Positions 8,936 to 18,185 of a stretch of 64,000 bases of DNA are shown in pieces. The DNA is from Lacticaseibacillus zeae DSM 20178 = KCTC 3804 (lineage in GTDB: Bacteria; Bacillota; Bacilli; Lactobacillales; Lactobacillaceae). How positions within the stretch are numbered: position 1 is the stretch's first letter; each line of letters begins with the position of its first letter. The position numbers were made by a program, and so were the translations under genes. The DNA is taken from assembly GCF_000260435.1 (NCBI RefSeq), contig NZ_BACQ01000031.1, forward strand, positions 186,001-250,000. The letters run 5' to 3'. The notes beneath the pieces were generated by a model. That model saw only the letters and a program-made list of their open reading frames with translations. It searched no databases and was not told where the DNA came from.

Positions 8936-8964
8936 ACAATGGTCTATACCTAATTTTGAAATTT
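8936..8964. repeat. Right target-site duplication of the IS
   Basis: Exact 29-base direct copy of 7282-7310, carrying a second copy of the NagR-like half operator now separated from nagB by the IS. Confidence 0.9.
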
Positions 8965-9405
8965 ATTTCTTTGATTGAGCGAAAGTCAAGGAAAAGTTAA
9001 AAAACACGGAGATGAATTTAACCTGCACTTAATTATTGCGCGTGTAAATTGTAATGAAACTAAGCAATTTACGCATTTTGCATAAATCATCGAGGCACGG
9101 CTGGATTTATTTACGTGATTAGACCTTTTTCGTGACTGCTATTCCGGTATTCGAGTGGAGTTTTTATTTTTTTTGAAGAGAGTGGTTGTAGATTGCATAG
9201 AAATTTACATTCACGACAAAATGGACTGAAATTAAACAGAGAGTTTTAGAAAAAATCGGTATATATCTTTTCGGAAAAATAACAATATTTAACCGCAATA
9301 CCCTCTTTTTCTCTAAAACTTGTTTGACAAGTATAAATAACTGATGTTAGGTTTAAAACACCAAAACACGTGGATTGGAATTCAAGCAAAGGTGAGTGTT
9401 CTACT
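8965..9405. other. AT-rich intergenic region without a gene
   Basis: No frame with a ribosome site is visible. The DNA is clearly more AT-rich than its neighbours. A TTGACA at about 9333 and several T-runs may hold the promoter of the secreted protein gene that follows, but no convincing -10 pairing was settled. Confidence 0.5.
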
Positions 9406-9924
9406 ATGAAAAAGGTCGCAACTGTTTCTGCAATTCTTTCGATTGCCGCACTATCACTAGCTTTCCCTATTTCTTTTGTTACGGGATCAACTCAGACCGT
9501 TCATGCTGCAGTTAAGGAAACAAGTGCAAGCAGTACAACGAGTCAACAAGAAACAACTAATTTAAAATCTAATTTGATGAGTACCCAGGCATCTCGACTT
9601 GGGCCCGATACCGGGGGCACTCCTGCTCCAGGCGAGCGTTATGTTGTCGGATATAGCGTCCTATCTCCTGCAGAGACTAAAGATCTTGCAGCAAATCAAG
9701 TTTATTGGAAAGATGGAAGAGGAGGGACACTGCTTCAGATGGCGTCTGATCTTGCTATGGGTGCCGCTGGAGCCTATGCGGAGCAACTGTCTATGGATGC
9801 GCAGTTTAGTGAAACGCTTCAGCAGGCTGCTGCTGAAGATAAGTCTGTTACGATAACTGTTACTGACTTATACGAAGCACACACATCGTACTCAACGGAA
9901 CTTTCATATACTATAACTCTTTGA
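9406..9924 (+). CDS. Secreted protein of unknown function
   Basis: 172 residues from ATG 9406. A classic Sec signal peptide covers about residues 1-35 (KK, long Ala/Leu/Ile core, likely cleavage after TVHA), then a Ser/Thr/Gln-rich linker to about 70. A C-terminal domain of roughly 100 residues contains GERYVVGYSVLSPAETKDLA and an Ala-rich helix LAMGAAGAYAEQL, ending VTITVTDLYEAHTSYSTELSYTITL, probably beta strands. No cysteines, sortase motif or membrane anchor, so it is released or loosely wall-bound. The upstream 12 in-frame codons are not used, as GGTGAG precedes 9406. Atypical AT-rich context beside an IS suggests acquisition. Family not recognised. Confidence 0.75.
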   Translation: MKKVATVSAILSIAALSLAFPISFVTGSTQTVHAAVKETSASSTTSQQETTNLKSNLMSTQASRLGPDTGGTPAPGERYVVGYSVLSPAETKDLAANQVYWKDGRGGTLLQMASDLAMGAAGAYAEQLSMDAQFSETLQQAAAEDKSVTITVTDLYEAHTSYSTELSYTITL

Positions 9925-10078
9925 AAAGCCAGTGAGACAAGTTAATTTATAAATTGCTTTGATACTATGCTAAACGCAAGTTGGATGCCTAGGTCTTAGG
10001 ACACTACTGGCTATATAAGGGCACAGTAACTTCTGTTTTGCTTTTGGTATAGGTTATTCATTTGCAAGAAGGCAAAGA

Positions 10079-10174
10079 AGTCTCCCTAAGATGTGCCTGG
10101 GTGCCTAAAATGAATCGCACAATCGGTGGGAGACTAATTTGCAGCCACTTCTTAAATAGAAGTGGCTATTTTTG
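10079..10174 (+). other. Structured RNA candidate ending in a terminator
   Basis: AGTCTCCC (10079-10086) pairs with GGGAGACT (10128-10135), and GATGTGC pairs with GCACAATC inside it. A strong terminator hairpin AGCCACTTCT/AGAAGTGGCT (10143-10167) with a T-run follows at once. The sequence between 9925 and 10142 has no coding frame. It could be a 3' untranslated region or a small RNA. Confidence 0.35.
10143..10174 (+). terminator. Intrinsic terminator
   Basis: AGCCACTTCT pairs perfectly with AGAAGTGGCT around TAAAT, followed by TATTTTTG. Ends transcription from the secreted-protein side. Confidence 0.88.
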
Positions 10175-10256
10175 TGGATATAAATAAAGACATCAAGAAA
10201 CTTATTTTTCTTGATGATTGTGGGTGACGATATCAATCTGGTAATTGTATTGAATG

Positions 10257-10317
10257 TTTGGCACAGCCAACTGTGCCAAAGTAGCTTTTGTCAGCGGTTA
10301 CATGAAGCGGTTACAAT
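10257..10317 (+). promoter_or_regulatory. mtl promoter with MtlR-type operator
   Basis: TTTGGCACA and TGTGCCAAA (10257-10280, six base loop) form a perfect palindrome of the kind bound by MtlR activators just upstream of -35 elements. TTGTCA (10288-10293) and TACAAT (10312-10317) are 18 bases apart. The spacer holds a direct repeat AGCGGTTACA (10293 and 10306) that resembles cre, so CcpA may also act here. Operator identity is inferred from position and symmetry. Confidence 0.7.
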
Positions 10318-10352
10318 AATCCCCGTAAACAAGGGAAAGGAGTGTGTTTGCT

Positions 10353-12173
10353 TTGGAAGCTAAATCAGCAAACACGCCGGTAACGGAGAAGAAGAAATTC
10401 AATCTGAAGGCCGGTATGCAATCATTCGGGACCAAGCTCTCCGGCATGGTGTTGCCAAACATCGGTGCCTTTATCGCTTGGGGCCTCATTACGACCATCT
10501 TTGTTAAAGGTGGTTGGTATCCAAACGCTAATCTAGCCAAGATGATTACGCCAATGGTTACCTATTTATTGCCATTGTTAATTGCTTATTCTGGTGGTTC
10601 CATGGTTCATGGACATCGTGGTGGTGTTGTTGGAACGATTGCAGCGATGGGGGTTATTGTCGGGACTAGTGTGCCAATGTTCATCGGAGCGATGGTGATG
10701 GGTCCACTTGCGGGCTGGTGCATTAAAAAATGGGACGATAAGGTTCAAGACAAAATTAAGCAAGGCTTTGAAATGCTGGTTAACAATTTCAGTGCCGGCA
10801 TTATTGGCATGTTGCTAGCTATTATTGGCTTTTTCCTGATGGGTCCAATTATTTCTGGTCTGACTAATGTTATGGCGACTGGTGTTGATTGGATCATTAG
10901 CCACGGTTTGATTTGGTTGGCAAACATCTTCATTGAGCCAGCGAAGATCCTATTTTTAAACAATGCGATTAACCAAGGGATTTTAACACCGCTGGGCATT
11001 CAGGCTGCAGCTGATCAAGGAAAATCAATTCTGTTCTTGCTGGAACCAGATCCAGGACCGGGACTTGGCGTTTTATTAGCCTTTGCTTTATTCGGTAAGG
11101 GTGCCGCAAAAGGTTCTGCGCCTTCTGCTATCATTATCCACTTCTTTGGCGGAATTCACGAAATTTACTTCCCGTACGTTTTGATGAAGCCAGCGTTGTT
11201 CCTATCCGTCATCGCCGGTGGTGTTACCGGAACCACGCTGTTCTCCATCTTTAATGTTGGTTTGAAAAGTTCACCTTCGCCGGGTTCGATCTTGACGTTA
11301 TTCGCTATGGCGCCAGTTGACATTTGGAACTACCTCGGTTTGCTCATCGGCGTTATCGGAGCCACGACTGTTTCCTTCCTTATTTCAGCAGTTATCTTAC
11401 GGCGGGACAAGAGCACGAGCGGCGATGAACTGGCTGAGAGCGAAGCCAAGATGAAATCTATGAAGGCTGAGGCCAAGGGACAAAATGTCGAGGCTGCCAA
11501 AGATGTGATGAATCAGGCTAAGGGCATCAAACAAATCATCTTTGCTTGTGATGCCGGTATGGGTTCAAGCGCAATGGGTGCTTCGATTCTGCGTGATAAA
11601 GTCAAGAAGGCTGGGTTGGATCTTTCAGTTACCAACACGGCAATCAGTAATTTGCAAGACAAGCCGGGACTGTTGGTTGTGACCCAAGACGAACTAGCGG
11701 ATCGCGCCAAGAAACAGACGCCGGGTGCTGCTCACGTTGCGGTTGAAAACTTCCTGAATAGTCCGAAGTACGATGAAATCATTGCCAGTCTGAAAGCAGA
11801 AGCAGTTGGCGGTACGGACGAAACAGCCACTGCGGAAGCGCCGAAAGCGCAACAGGATACACCGGAAGACGAATTGAACGAGATTGATTTTGATAAGATT
11901 ACGGAAGTTGACTTCCTGCATCATGATCAAAACATCGGCTCTGCGACGATGGCACAGGCAACTTTCCGTTCCGAATTGCGGAAACTCAACAAGGATGTCA
12001 GGGTACGCAATGTCGCGATCGGCGAGATTGAGGATAAAGACAACGTGTTGATTATCGCTTCAAAGGAAACAGCACGCCGCGTTAAATTGCAATTTGCCAA
12101 TGTCCAAGTCTACACCGTTGACGGTCTTTTGAACGCAACGAACTATGATAAACTTATTGATAAAATGAAATAG
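10353..12173 (+). CDS. mtlA: PTS mannitol transporter EIICB with duplicated IIB-like tail
   Basis: Membrane component that imports mannitol and phosphorylates it to mannitol 1-phosphate. TTG 10353 is chosen because AGGAG lies ten bases upstream; GTG 10344 abuts the same site. The IIC membrane domain covers about residues 15-350. A linker leads to the IIB domain with the phosphocysteine loop FACDAGMGSSAMGAS (Cys399). A further tail of about 110 residues (FDKITEVDFLHHDQNIGSATMAQ onward) repeats the IIB pattern with GSATMA but without the cysteine, so it looks like a degenerate second IIB. There is no fused IIA; mtlF supplies it. First gene of mtlA-mtlR-mtlF-mtlD. Confidence 0.95.
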   Translation: MEAKSANTPVTEKKKFNLKAGMQSFGTKLSGMVLPNIGAFIAWGLITTIFVKGGWYPNANLAKMITPMVTYLLPLLIAYSGGSMVHGHRGGVVGTIAAMGVIVGTSVPMFIGAMVMGPLAGWCIKKWDDKVQDKIKQGFEMLVNNFSAGIIGMLLAIIGFFLMGPIISGLTNVMATGVDWIISHGLIWLANIFIEPAKILFLNNAINQGILTPLGIQAAADQGKSILFLLEPDPGPGLGVLLAFALFGKGAAKGSAPSAIIIHFFGGIHEIYFPYVLMKPALFLSVIAGGVTGTTLFSIFNVGLKSSPSPGSILTLFAMAPVDIWNYLGLLIGVIGATTVSFLISAVILRRDKSTSGDELAESEAKMKSMKAEAKGQNVEAAKDVMNQAKGIKQIIFACDAGMGSSAMGASILRDKVKKAGLDLSVTNTAISNLQDKPGLLVVTQDELADRAKKQTPGAAHVAVENFLNSPKYDEIIASLKAEAVGGTDETATAEAPKAQQDTPEDELNEIDFDKITEVDFLHHDQNIGSATMAQATFRSELRKLNKDVRVRNVAIGEIEDKDNVLIIASKETARRVKLQFANVQVYTVDGLLNATNYDKLIDKMK

Positions 12174-12208
12174 GCGAGGTCGAGTTGCGGCCGTCTGGGG
12201 CGAAAAAC

Positions 12209-14266
12209 ATGTTACTAACGAATCGTGAACAGGAAATGATCAAACTGATGATGAGTCAGCCCGCCGGTGTGAGCCGGGACGAGCTGCAACGACAGCTGGG
12301 TGTCAGCCGCCGGACCATTTACCGTGAACTTTCGCAACTGGAACATGATATTACTGCCTTGAACTTACAGCTCGACAAAGGTGATGGCAGTTCCTACCGG
12401 TTAAAAGGCGCGACAACGGATCTGGCAAAATTGTCGGAGACGTTGGCCCAGCAACAACAAAACCTGACGTTCGATCCCAGTCAGCGGCAGAGTGCCTTGA
12501 TCCTAATGATGCTGAATGCGGGCGCACCCAAAACCATGACGGCCTTAGCAACCGATGTGGATGTCAGCGTGACCACCATTAAACAAGACCTTGATATTCT
12601 GGAACCGGCACTCAATGAATATCATCTCAAGTTGAATCGCCAAAAAGCTGCCGGTATCTGGATTGAAGGCCAGGAAGGCGATATTCGGCGGGTGCTTGTC
12701 GGTGTCTTGAATGCCGAAATTAATCCGTATGTGTTCTTTCGTTTCCTAAATGATCCGCGGCAAACCTTTGATCCGGTGACGGATTACTTCATCAAACGGT
12801 TACCGCAAGAAGAACTACTAGCTGCCAATACGGCACTATCGCGCATCAAAGCACTAGCCGACCTGAGTGACAATCAACGCAAAGCAGTGTTACTCACCGT
12901 TGCCGTTAACACGCATCGGTTGCGCGAAGATCATCATGTGAAGGCCCAACCCCATTTTGACCAGGAACGGCTGTTTCAGGATCAACAACTGGCACTCCAG
13001 TTTCTAGCCGAAATGGATCCCACCATCCGGGAAAAAGTTCGCGTCGGCGACTATCAATTTCTGGCGGTTGAACTCAGTAACATTCGCGGCGGCTTGGCTG
13101 GCGAACAGGTTGATCCATTCGATTTAACCATCAACCTGGAAGTTCAAGAATTAATACGCGAAGTGGCGCGGAAATTTCCCGGGAAATTTTCCGGAAATAC
13201 GCAACTTTATTCCTCGCTACTTGCCCATGTTCAGCGGACAACCGGCGGCGATTGGCTGCCAGGAGTCACGATGACGAATCCGGTGCTTGTCCATTTGCGT
13301 GATGACTATCCGGAACTTTACCAGGCCGTCCAACAAGCGGCCGATGACGTTTTCGGACGCGGCGCCTTTACCGGTAATGCATTAGGTTATCTGGTTTTGT
13401 ATTTCGCCTCGGTTTTGGACCATACGCGAACCGATGCACCAGTTGCGGTGTTGCTGATCACAAGTGATGGTCCCGGAACCGGCAGTTTGATCGCCGGAAA
13501 ATTACGTGTTCAGGTGCCCGAGATTCGCAAGATCAAAATCATTCAGGTCAGCGATTTACCCAAGCAGCAACTTGAACATTATGATTTGGTTTTGGCAACC
13601 ATGCCGTTACCGGGCTTCAAACACCAATATCTGGTGATCACGCCGATCCTGGGCCGCGAAGAAATGGCCGAAATTCGTCGGTTAGTTCAAAAGGCCACGC
13701 CTAAACAGGTGCGACCGGCGAACCAACCGTCGCTGGATCAGACGGTCACGGCGTTTGAAAGTCTGAAAACAATGGTGATGGCGGCAGATGGTTTATTGCA
13801 ACACTTTGCCGTAACTGACATGACGGCGCCAGTCACAACGATTGCGGCTGCGATTGACGCGATACTCAGCCGGTTACCGACCGTTGTTGCCGAAGCACCG
13901 GTGGTTAAAGAAGCTTTGTTAAAGCGGCTGGAGTTGGCCCCTGTCGGTATTCCGGACACTGGGCTGGCAATGATTCACACCAGCAGCCACGGGGTCACCA
14001 CCCCGTACATCGGTGTCTTTGATCTCACTAGTCCGTTACCATTACCGGCGATGGACATGGGGACGATCCAGTTACAGCGAATCCTGTTACTGCTGACCCC
14101 GAATCCTGTTTCACAGGAAACATTAACGCTTTTGAGTGCGGTTAGCGCCAAGCTAGTCGCCTCGCCAGCTGACTTACGACTTTTTGAAAAAGGCAACTAT
14201 AGCCAGTTATATCAAGTAATGACAGAAGTCTTTATGCACGAAATCCAAAAAATTGATCGAAGGTGA
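12209..14266 (+). CDS. mtlR: Mannitol operon activator, PRD-containing BglG-type
   Basis: DNA-binding activator whose activity is set by PTS phosphorylation. Domain order in 685 residues: N-terminal helix-turn-helix (VSRDELQRQLGVSRRTIYRELSQL), a second HTH-like segment to about 160, PRD1 and PRD2 (about 190-400, with conserved histidines such as VNTHRLRED and LLAHVQRTTGG), an EIIB-like domain near 405-490 and an EIIA-like C-terminus. ATG 12209 starts directly at the HTH and has a weak GGGG site. TTG 12185 with GAGG five bases upstream would add eight residues and cannot be excluded. Lying between mtlA and mtlF, it should act on the operator at 10257-10280. Confidence 0.92.
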   Translation: MLLTNREQEMIKLMMSQPAGVSRDELQRQLGVSRRTIYRELSQLEHDITALNLQLDKGDGSSYRLKGATTDLAKLSETLAQQQQNLTFDPSQRQSALILMMLNAGAPKTMTALATDVDVSVTTIKQDLDILEPALNEYHLKLNRQKAAGIWIEGQEGDIRRVLVGVLNAEINPYVFFRFLNDPRQTFDPVTDYFIKRLPQEELLAANTALSRIKALADLSDNQRKAVLLTVAVNTHRLREDHHVKAQPHFDQERLFQDQQLALQFLAEMDPTIREKVRVGDYQFLAVELSNIRGGLAGEQVDPFDLTINLEVQELIREVARKFPGKFSGNTQLYSSLLAHVQRTTGGDWLPGVTMTNPVLVHLRDDYPELYQAVQQAADDVFGRGAFTGNALGYLVLYFASVLDHTRTDAPVAVLLITSDGPGTGSLIAGKLRVQVPEIRKIKIIQVSDLPKQQLEHYDLVLATMPLPGFKHQYLVITPILGREEMAEIRRLVQKATPKQVRPANQPSLDQTVTAFESLKTMVMAADGLLQHFAVTDMTAPVTTIAAAIDAILSRLPTVVAEAPVVKEALLKRLELAPVGIPDTGLAMIHTSSHGVTTPYIGVFDLTSPLPLPAMDMGTIQLQRILLLLTPNPVSQETLTLLSAVSAKLVASPADLRLFEKGNYSQLYQVMTEVFMHEIQKIDRR
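13174..13187. other. Noc binding site-like sequence 1
   Basis: ATTTCCCGGGAAAT is identical to the 14 bp palindrome bound by the Bacillus subtilis nucleoid occlusion protein Noc. It lies inside mtlR, where it encodes part of KFPGKF. Confidence 0.6.
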
Positions 14267-14270
14267 CATG

Positions 14271-14714
14271 ATGAAAGGACTCGACGTAAACACGATCAAG
14301 CTTGGTCAGGAAGCAAAGACCAGGGACGAAGCCATTCGTCAGGCCGGCCAACTCCTGGTCGACAATGGCAATGTTGAACCGGCTTATATTGATTCAATGA
14401 TTGATCGTAATCGTGACGTTTCGGTATACATGGGTAATTTTATTGCGATTCCTCATGGTACGGAAGCAGGCATGAAATATATTAAAAAAACCGGGATCTC
14501 GGTGATTCAATATCCGTGGGGTGTTGATTGGTCAGAAGATCCGGCTGATGAGAACTTGGTCACGGTGGTATTCGGCATTGCCGGATTGAACGGTGAACAT
14601 CTCAAGCTCTTGTCGCAGATTGCGCTGTATTGCAGTGATGTGGAGAATGTCCAGAAATTAGCCGACGCACAAACGCCGGAAGAAATCGTCAATTTACTGA
14701 AGGAAGTTGAATAA
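14271..14714 (+). CDS. mtlF: PTS mannitol EIIA component
   Basis: Soluble phosphocarrier passing phosphate from HPr to the IIB cysteine of MtlA. At 147 residues it is standard for the fructose/mannitol EIIA family. The active-site histidine is His62 in NFIAIPHGTEAG. ATG 14271 is seven bases after GAAGG; ATG 14268 is equally possible. mtlR stops at 14266, so the genes are tightly coupled. It is followed by mtlD after three bases. Confidence 0.95.
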   Translation: MKGLDVNTIKLGQEAKTRDEAIRQAGQLLVDNGNVEPAYIDSMIDRNRDVSVYMGNFIAIPHGTEAGMKYIKKTGISVIQYPWGVDWSEDPADENLVTVVFGIAGLNGEHLKLLSQIALYCSDVENVQKLADAQTPEEIVNLLKEVE

Positions 14715-14717
14715 ATT

Positions 14718-15872
14718 ATGATGGAAGCAGTACATTTTGGTGCAGGTAATATTGGTCGCGGGTTCATCGGGGAAACACTTGCCGCTAATGGCTTCAAGAT
14801 CAATTTTGTCGATGTTAACGAGACGATTATCAATGCGTTGAATCAGCGTGGTGAATATACGATCACGCTGGCCGCCCCAGGCGAGAAAAAGATTCACGTG
14901 GACAATGTTGATGGCTTGAACAATGCCAAGGATCCTGAGGCAGTTGTGAAGGCAATCGCTCAGGCAGATTTGGTGACCACTGCCATTGGCCCGAAGATTC
15001 TGCCAATCATTGCGCCGCTCATTGCGCAAGGGCTGCAGGCGCGTGCCGCGGCCAACAACCACCAACCGTTAGATGTGATTGCCTGTGAAAACATGATTGG
15101 CGGTTCACAGGCCCTTAAAAAGAGTGTGTATGAACATCTCGATGACGCCGGCAAAACCTTTACCGATAAGTATATTGGCTTCCCAAATGCGGCAGTTGAT
15201 CGCATTGTGCCGCAACAAAAGCATGATGATCCGCTGGCGGTCAGTGTTGAAGACTTCAAAGAATGGGTTGTTGACGAAAGCCAAATGAAGAACAAGGATC
15301 TGAAGCTAAAGACCGTTGATTATGTTCCGGATCTTGAACCTTATATCGAACGGAAGCTTTTCTCAGTCAACACCGGTCATGCTACGACGGCTTACACCGG
15401 CAAGTATCTGGGTTACACCACCATTGGCGAAGCGATTAAGGATCCAAAAGTCTTCAATCAGGCAAAAGGCGCACTGGCCGAAACCCGGTCATTGTTGCTC
15501 GCCGAGTTCAAGAATTTTAACGAAAAAGACCTCGAGACTTATCAAAATCGGGTGCTGCAACGGTTCCAGAATCCCTACATTTCCGATGATATTTCCCGGG
15601 TTGCCCGCACGCCGATTCGCAAGTTGGGTTACAACGAACGTTTCATCCGGCCGATTCGTGAATTAAAAGAACGCGGCTTGGACTACAGCGTTTTGATGGA
15701 CACTGTTGGCATGATGTTCCATTATGTTGAACCAAACGATGCTGAAGCGGTTAAACTTCAGGCAATGCTAAAAGATCAGCCGCTGGTTGACGTGATTAAA
15801 GCGGTCACCGGCTTGAAAGATGCGGCTTTGATTGATGAAGTCGAAGCCAGCGTTAAGTCGAAGGATCGTTAA
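14718..15872 (+). CDS. mtlD: Mannitol-1-phosphate 5-dehydrogenase
   Basis: NAD-dependent oxidation of mannitol 1-phosphate to fructose 6-phosphate, completing mannitol entry into glycolysis. The 384 residues begin with the Rossmann motif [12 protein letters not shown]. The family segment [17 protein letters not shown] follows near 213, and the C-terminal helical domain includes [18 protein letters not shown]. Two ATG codons in a row (14718, 14721) serve equally as start after AAGGAAG. Last gene of the operon, closed by the terminator at 15897. Confidence 0.97.
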   Translation: MMEAVHFGAGNIGRGFIGETLAANGFKINFVDVNETIINALNQRGEYTITLAAPGEKKIHVDNVDGLNNAKDPEAVVKAIAQADLVTTAIGPKILPIIAPLIAQGLQARAAANNHQPLDVIACENMIGGSQALKKSVYEHLDDAGKTFTDKYIGFPNAAVDRIVPQQKHDDPLAVSVEDFKEWVVDESQMKNKDLKLKTVDYVPDLEPYIERKLFSVNTGHATTAYTGKYLGYTTIGEAIKDPKVFNQAKGALAETRSLLLAEFKNFNEKDLETYQNRVLQRFQNPYISDDISRVARTPIRKLGYNERFIRPIRELKERGLDYSVLMDTVGMMFHYVEPNDAEAVKLQAMLKDQPLVDVIKAVTGLKDAALIDEVEASVKSKDR

Positions 15873-15896
15873 AAATTACAATGAAAATAAACGATT

Positions 15897-15928
15897 AGGT
15901 TGTCAGATGCGTCACTGACAGCCTTTTT
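15897..15928 (+). terminator. mtl operon terminator
   Basis: AGGTTGTCAG pairs with CTGACAGCCT (one G-T pair), followed by TTTTTG. Confidence 0.8.
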
Positions 15929-15992
15929 GCGTTAATATGGGAATAACCTTTTTAATGCGATGGTGACGAAAAGAAATAGGAGGCAATCTTGT

Positions 15993-16946
15993 ATGGCTGA
16001 TGAAGATGCAATGTTGGCGAAGATTCAAGCAGTCTGGGCACAAACCGGTGCGCGGGACAAGGCGCGGTATGCCGAAGAGCGGGTGCCCGAAAATGTTCAC
16101 TGGGAGACGGAATATCGGTATGAGAATTCGGCTGATCCCCAGCAGACACTGAATCTGTATTATCCGGCGAAACGGCGGAATGCGACATTGCCAACTGTGA
16201 TTGATGTGCATGGCGGCGGCTGGTTTTATGGCGATCGGAACCTCAACCAAAACTATTGTCGTTACTTGGCGAGTCAGGGTTACGCCGTGATGGGAATGGG
16301 TTATCGGCTATTGCCGGATGTTGATGTTCGCGGTCAGATTCAAGACATCTTTTCAAGTCTGCGCTGGTTGTCACATTATGGCCCTCAGCGCGGGTTTGAC
16401 CTTGACCATGTCCTCTTGACCGGCGACTCGGCAGGCGGCCATCTAGCGTCCTTAGTTGCCTGCATTCAGCAAAGTGAGGAACTGCAAGAACTCTTCGGGG
16501 TTAGCCGGGTTAATTTTAACTTCACCATGGTGGCTTTGGTCTGCCCCGTAGCTGAACCAAGCAAGCTGCCAGAAGCGGCCGGTGATATGAGTGAGATGGC
16601 GTCGTTTTATCTGGACAAGCTTAGCGGCGGTGATCAGGCATTAGCGGCACATTTGAATTTCTCGCAAGTAGTTAAGGGCTTGGACTTGCCGCCATTCATG
16701 CTCATCGGCGGCCAAAATGATAGTTTTTACTTACAAAGTCAGGCCTTGCTGCAAGTCTTTGATGCCAATAAAGTCACCTACACGACCAAGCTATGGCCTG
16801 CCAGTGCCGGACCGCACCTCAAGCACGTCTTCAATGTCCAGCATTGGGAATGGCCGGAAAGCATTGAAACAAATCTGGCAATGTTGCGGACATTTGACGA
16901 CCTGAGCAAGCAACATGATGAAGCCGAGGAAGACGAATTTGATTAG
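15993..16946 (+). CDS. Alpha/beta hydrolase, esterase fold-3 type
   Basis: Cytoplasmic esterase/lipase-like enzyme of 317 residues. It shows the oxyanion motif DVHGGGWFYGD near 75, the nucleophile elbow LTGDSAGGHL near 155 and a late histidine in GPHLKHVF near 285 completing a Ser-Asp-His triad. No signal peptide. ATG 15993 follows AGGAGG at nine bases, better than the upstream in-frame starts. It is transcribed alone between the mtl terminator and a bidirectional terminator at 16991. The substrate is unknown; hormone-sensitive-lipase relatives cleave short acyl or aryl esters. Confidence 0.88.
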   Translation: MADEDAMLAKIQAVWAQTGARDKARYAEERVPENVHWETEYRYENSADPQQTLNLYYPAKRRNATLPTVIDVHGGGWFYGDRNLNQNYCRYLASQGYAVMGMGYRLLPDVDVRGQIQDIFSSLRWLSHYGPQRGFDLDHVLLTGDSAGGHLASLVACIQQSEELQELFGVSRVNFNFTMVALVCPVAEPSKLPEAAGDMSEMASFYLDKLSGGDQALAAHLNFSQVVKGLDLPPFMLIGGQNDSFYLQSQALLQVFDANKVTYTTKLWPASAGPHLKHVFNVQHWEWPESIETNLAMLRTFDDLSKQHDEAEEDEFD

Positions 16947-16990
16947 GTAACGGTCAGCGGGATCGGTGAATCACTGACCGATAGCTACAA

Positions 16991-17029
16991 AAAAACGCTT
17001 GGATGAGATTGCAGCATCCAAGCGTTTTT
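16991..17029. terminator. Bidirectional terminator between two hydrolase genes
   Basis: AAAAACGCTTGGATG pairs perfectly (15 bp) with CATCCAAGCGTTTTT around a nine base loop, and the two convergent genes share it. Confidence 0.9.
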
Positions 17030-17055
17030 TGCTGTGCAGATTGATTGAATGGGCT

Positions 17056-17985
17056 CTAAAAGAAAATATCCAAGAACCGCTTGACGTGCGCCTGATACGC
17101 CGCCGGATTGACCCAGTAGCTTTCCGCATGGGCAGCGCCGGGAACGATCCACAACGCCTTGGGGCCAGCTGAGGCAGCATAATTCTGACGGCCCATTTCG
17201 GTTGGCACGTAAACATCATTAGCACCATGAATGACGAAAAGCGGCAGATGATTGTGCGTCAACGCCTGGCGAACATTCACAACGCGCAGGGGATAGCCCA
17301 GCCGCCGGTAATTGATAAAGCTTGCCAACGGAACCAACGGCATCGGTGGTAAGTGGAACTGCTTTTTGAGCAAATACGCTAACTCGGTTTCGACATCCGT
17401 GTAGCCGCAATCTTCAATCACGGCCTTGACTTGCTTAGGCAGGCTGGGCTCGCTGGCGACTAACGAAACGGTTGCGCCGCCCATGCTGGTGCCAAACAGC
17501 AGTAACTTCGCGTCATTGCCCAAGCGGTCGAGAATGCGTTGCAGCCAGCCGAGGTAGTCAAGGCGATCCAACCAGCCAAAACTGATGTATTCGCCATCTG
17601 ACTCGCCATGGCCGCGATCATCCGGCAACAAGACGTTGAAGCCTAAATCATAAAACATGTGGGCAAAGTTGCTCATGGTGATGCCGGTGCCCTTGTATCC
17701 GTGACCGATAATGACAGCCTTTTTACTGCCGGGATGTGGTAACCAGAGTGCTTCGAGACGCTGGTTGTCTGGGGCGGTCATGTGCCAGGCTTCGATATGG
17801 CGCTGACTTTCAACCCAATGGACGTGACTGTAATATAACGGGGCATATTTTTGCATGGAGCTGCGTGCGTCCGGAATATAATTAATTCGGCGAAATGCAT
17901 ATTGATAAAAACGCTCAGCAGTTGCTAAGGTGCCCGCTGACAATAACAACGGGGTTGCAAGGCCGATCAAATGGCTTTGTTTCAT
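17056..17985 (-). CDS. Membrane-anchored alpha/beta hydrolase
   Basis: 309 residues with an N-terminal hydrophobic anchor (LIGLATPLLLSAGTLATA) followed by an alpha/beta hydrolase domain. The domain has the HGYKGTG oxyanion region, GTSMGGATV nucleophile elbow near 175 and a catalytic histidine in PGAAHAESYW near the end. The family includes lactobacillar peptidase/esterase-like YqkD/DUF1749 relatives. ATG 17985 lies at the start of the anchor after GGAGG; the open frame begins 17 codons earlier without a ribosome site. The enzyme likely faces outward or sits at the membrane. Substrate unknown. Confidence 0.85.
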   Translation of the reverse strand: MKQSHLIGLATPLLLSAGTLATAERFYQYAFRRINYIPDARSSMQKYAPLYYSHVHWVESQRHIEAWHMTAPDNQRLEALWLPHPGSKKAVIIGHGYKGTGITMSNFAHMFYDLGFNVLLPDDRGHGESDGEYISFGWLDRLDYLGWLQRILDRLGNDAKLLLFGTSMGGATVSLVASEPSLPKQVKAVIEDCGYTDVETELAYLLKKQFHLPPMPLVPLASFINYRRLGYPLRVVNVRQALTHNHLPLFVIHGANDVYVPTEMGRQNYAASAGPKALWIVPGAAHAESYWVNPAAYQAHVKRFLDIFF

Positions 17986-18185
17986 GATAAAGAGGCCTCC
18001 ATTTCCAAGTCTTGCAGTTGGATCAAAGCATGGCAAATGCTAAAGCTAACGTTGGCTGAAGCCTTGCTTATGAATCTGCAAATGTTCTGCTATCACTTTA
18101 ACTCATTAGATAACCAGTCGCAATTTCTTGTTTTTTCTCGTATAATGACGGTGCAGACCGTTAAATATGAACAAGGGAGAAATCG

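Noticed and set aside
15592-15605. Third Noc-like site ATTTCCCGGGTTGC in mtlD
   Set aside because: Only half of the palindrome matches.
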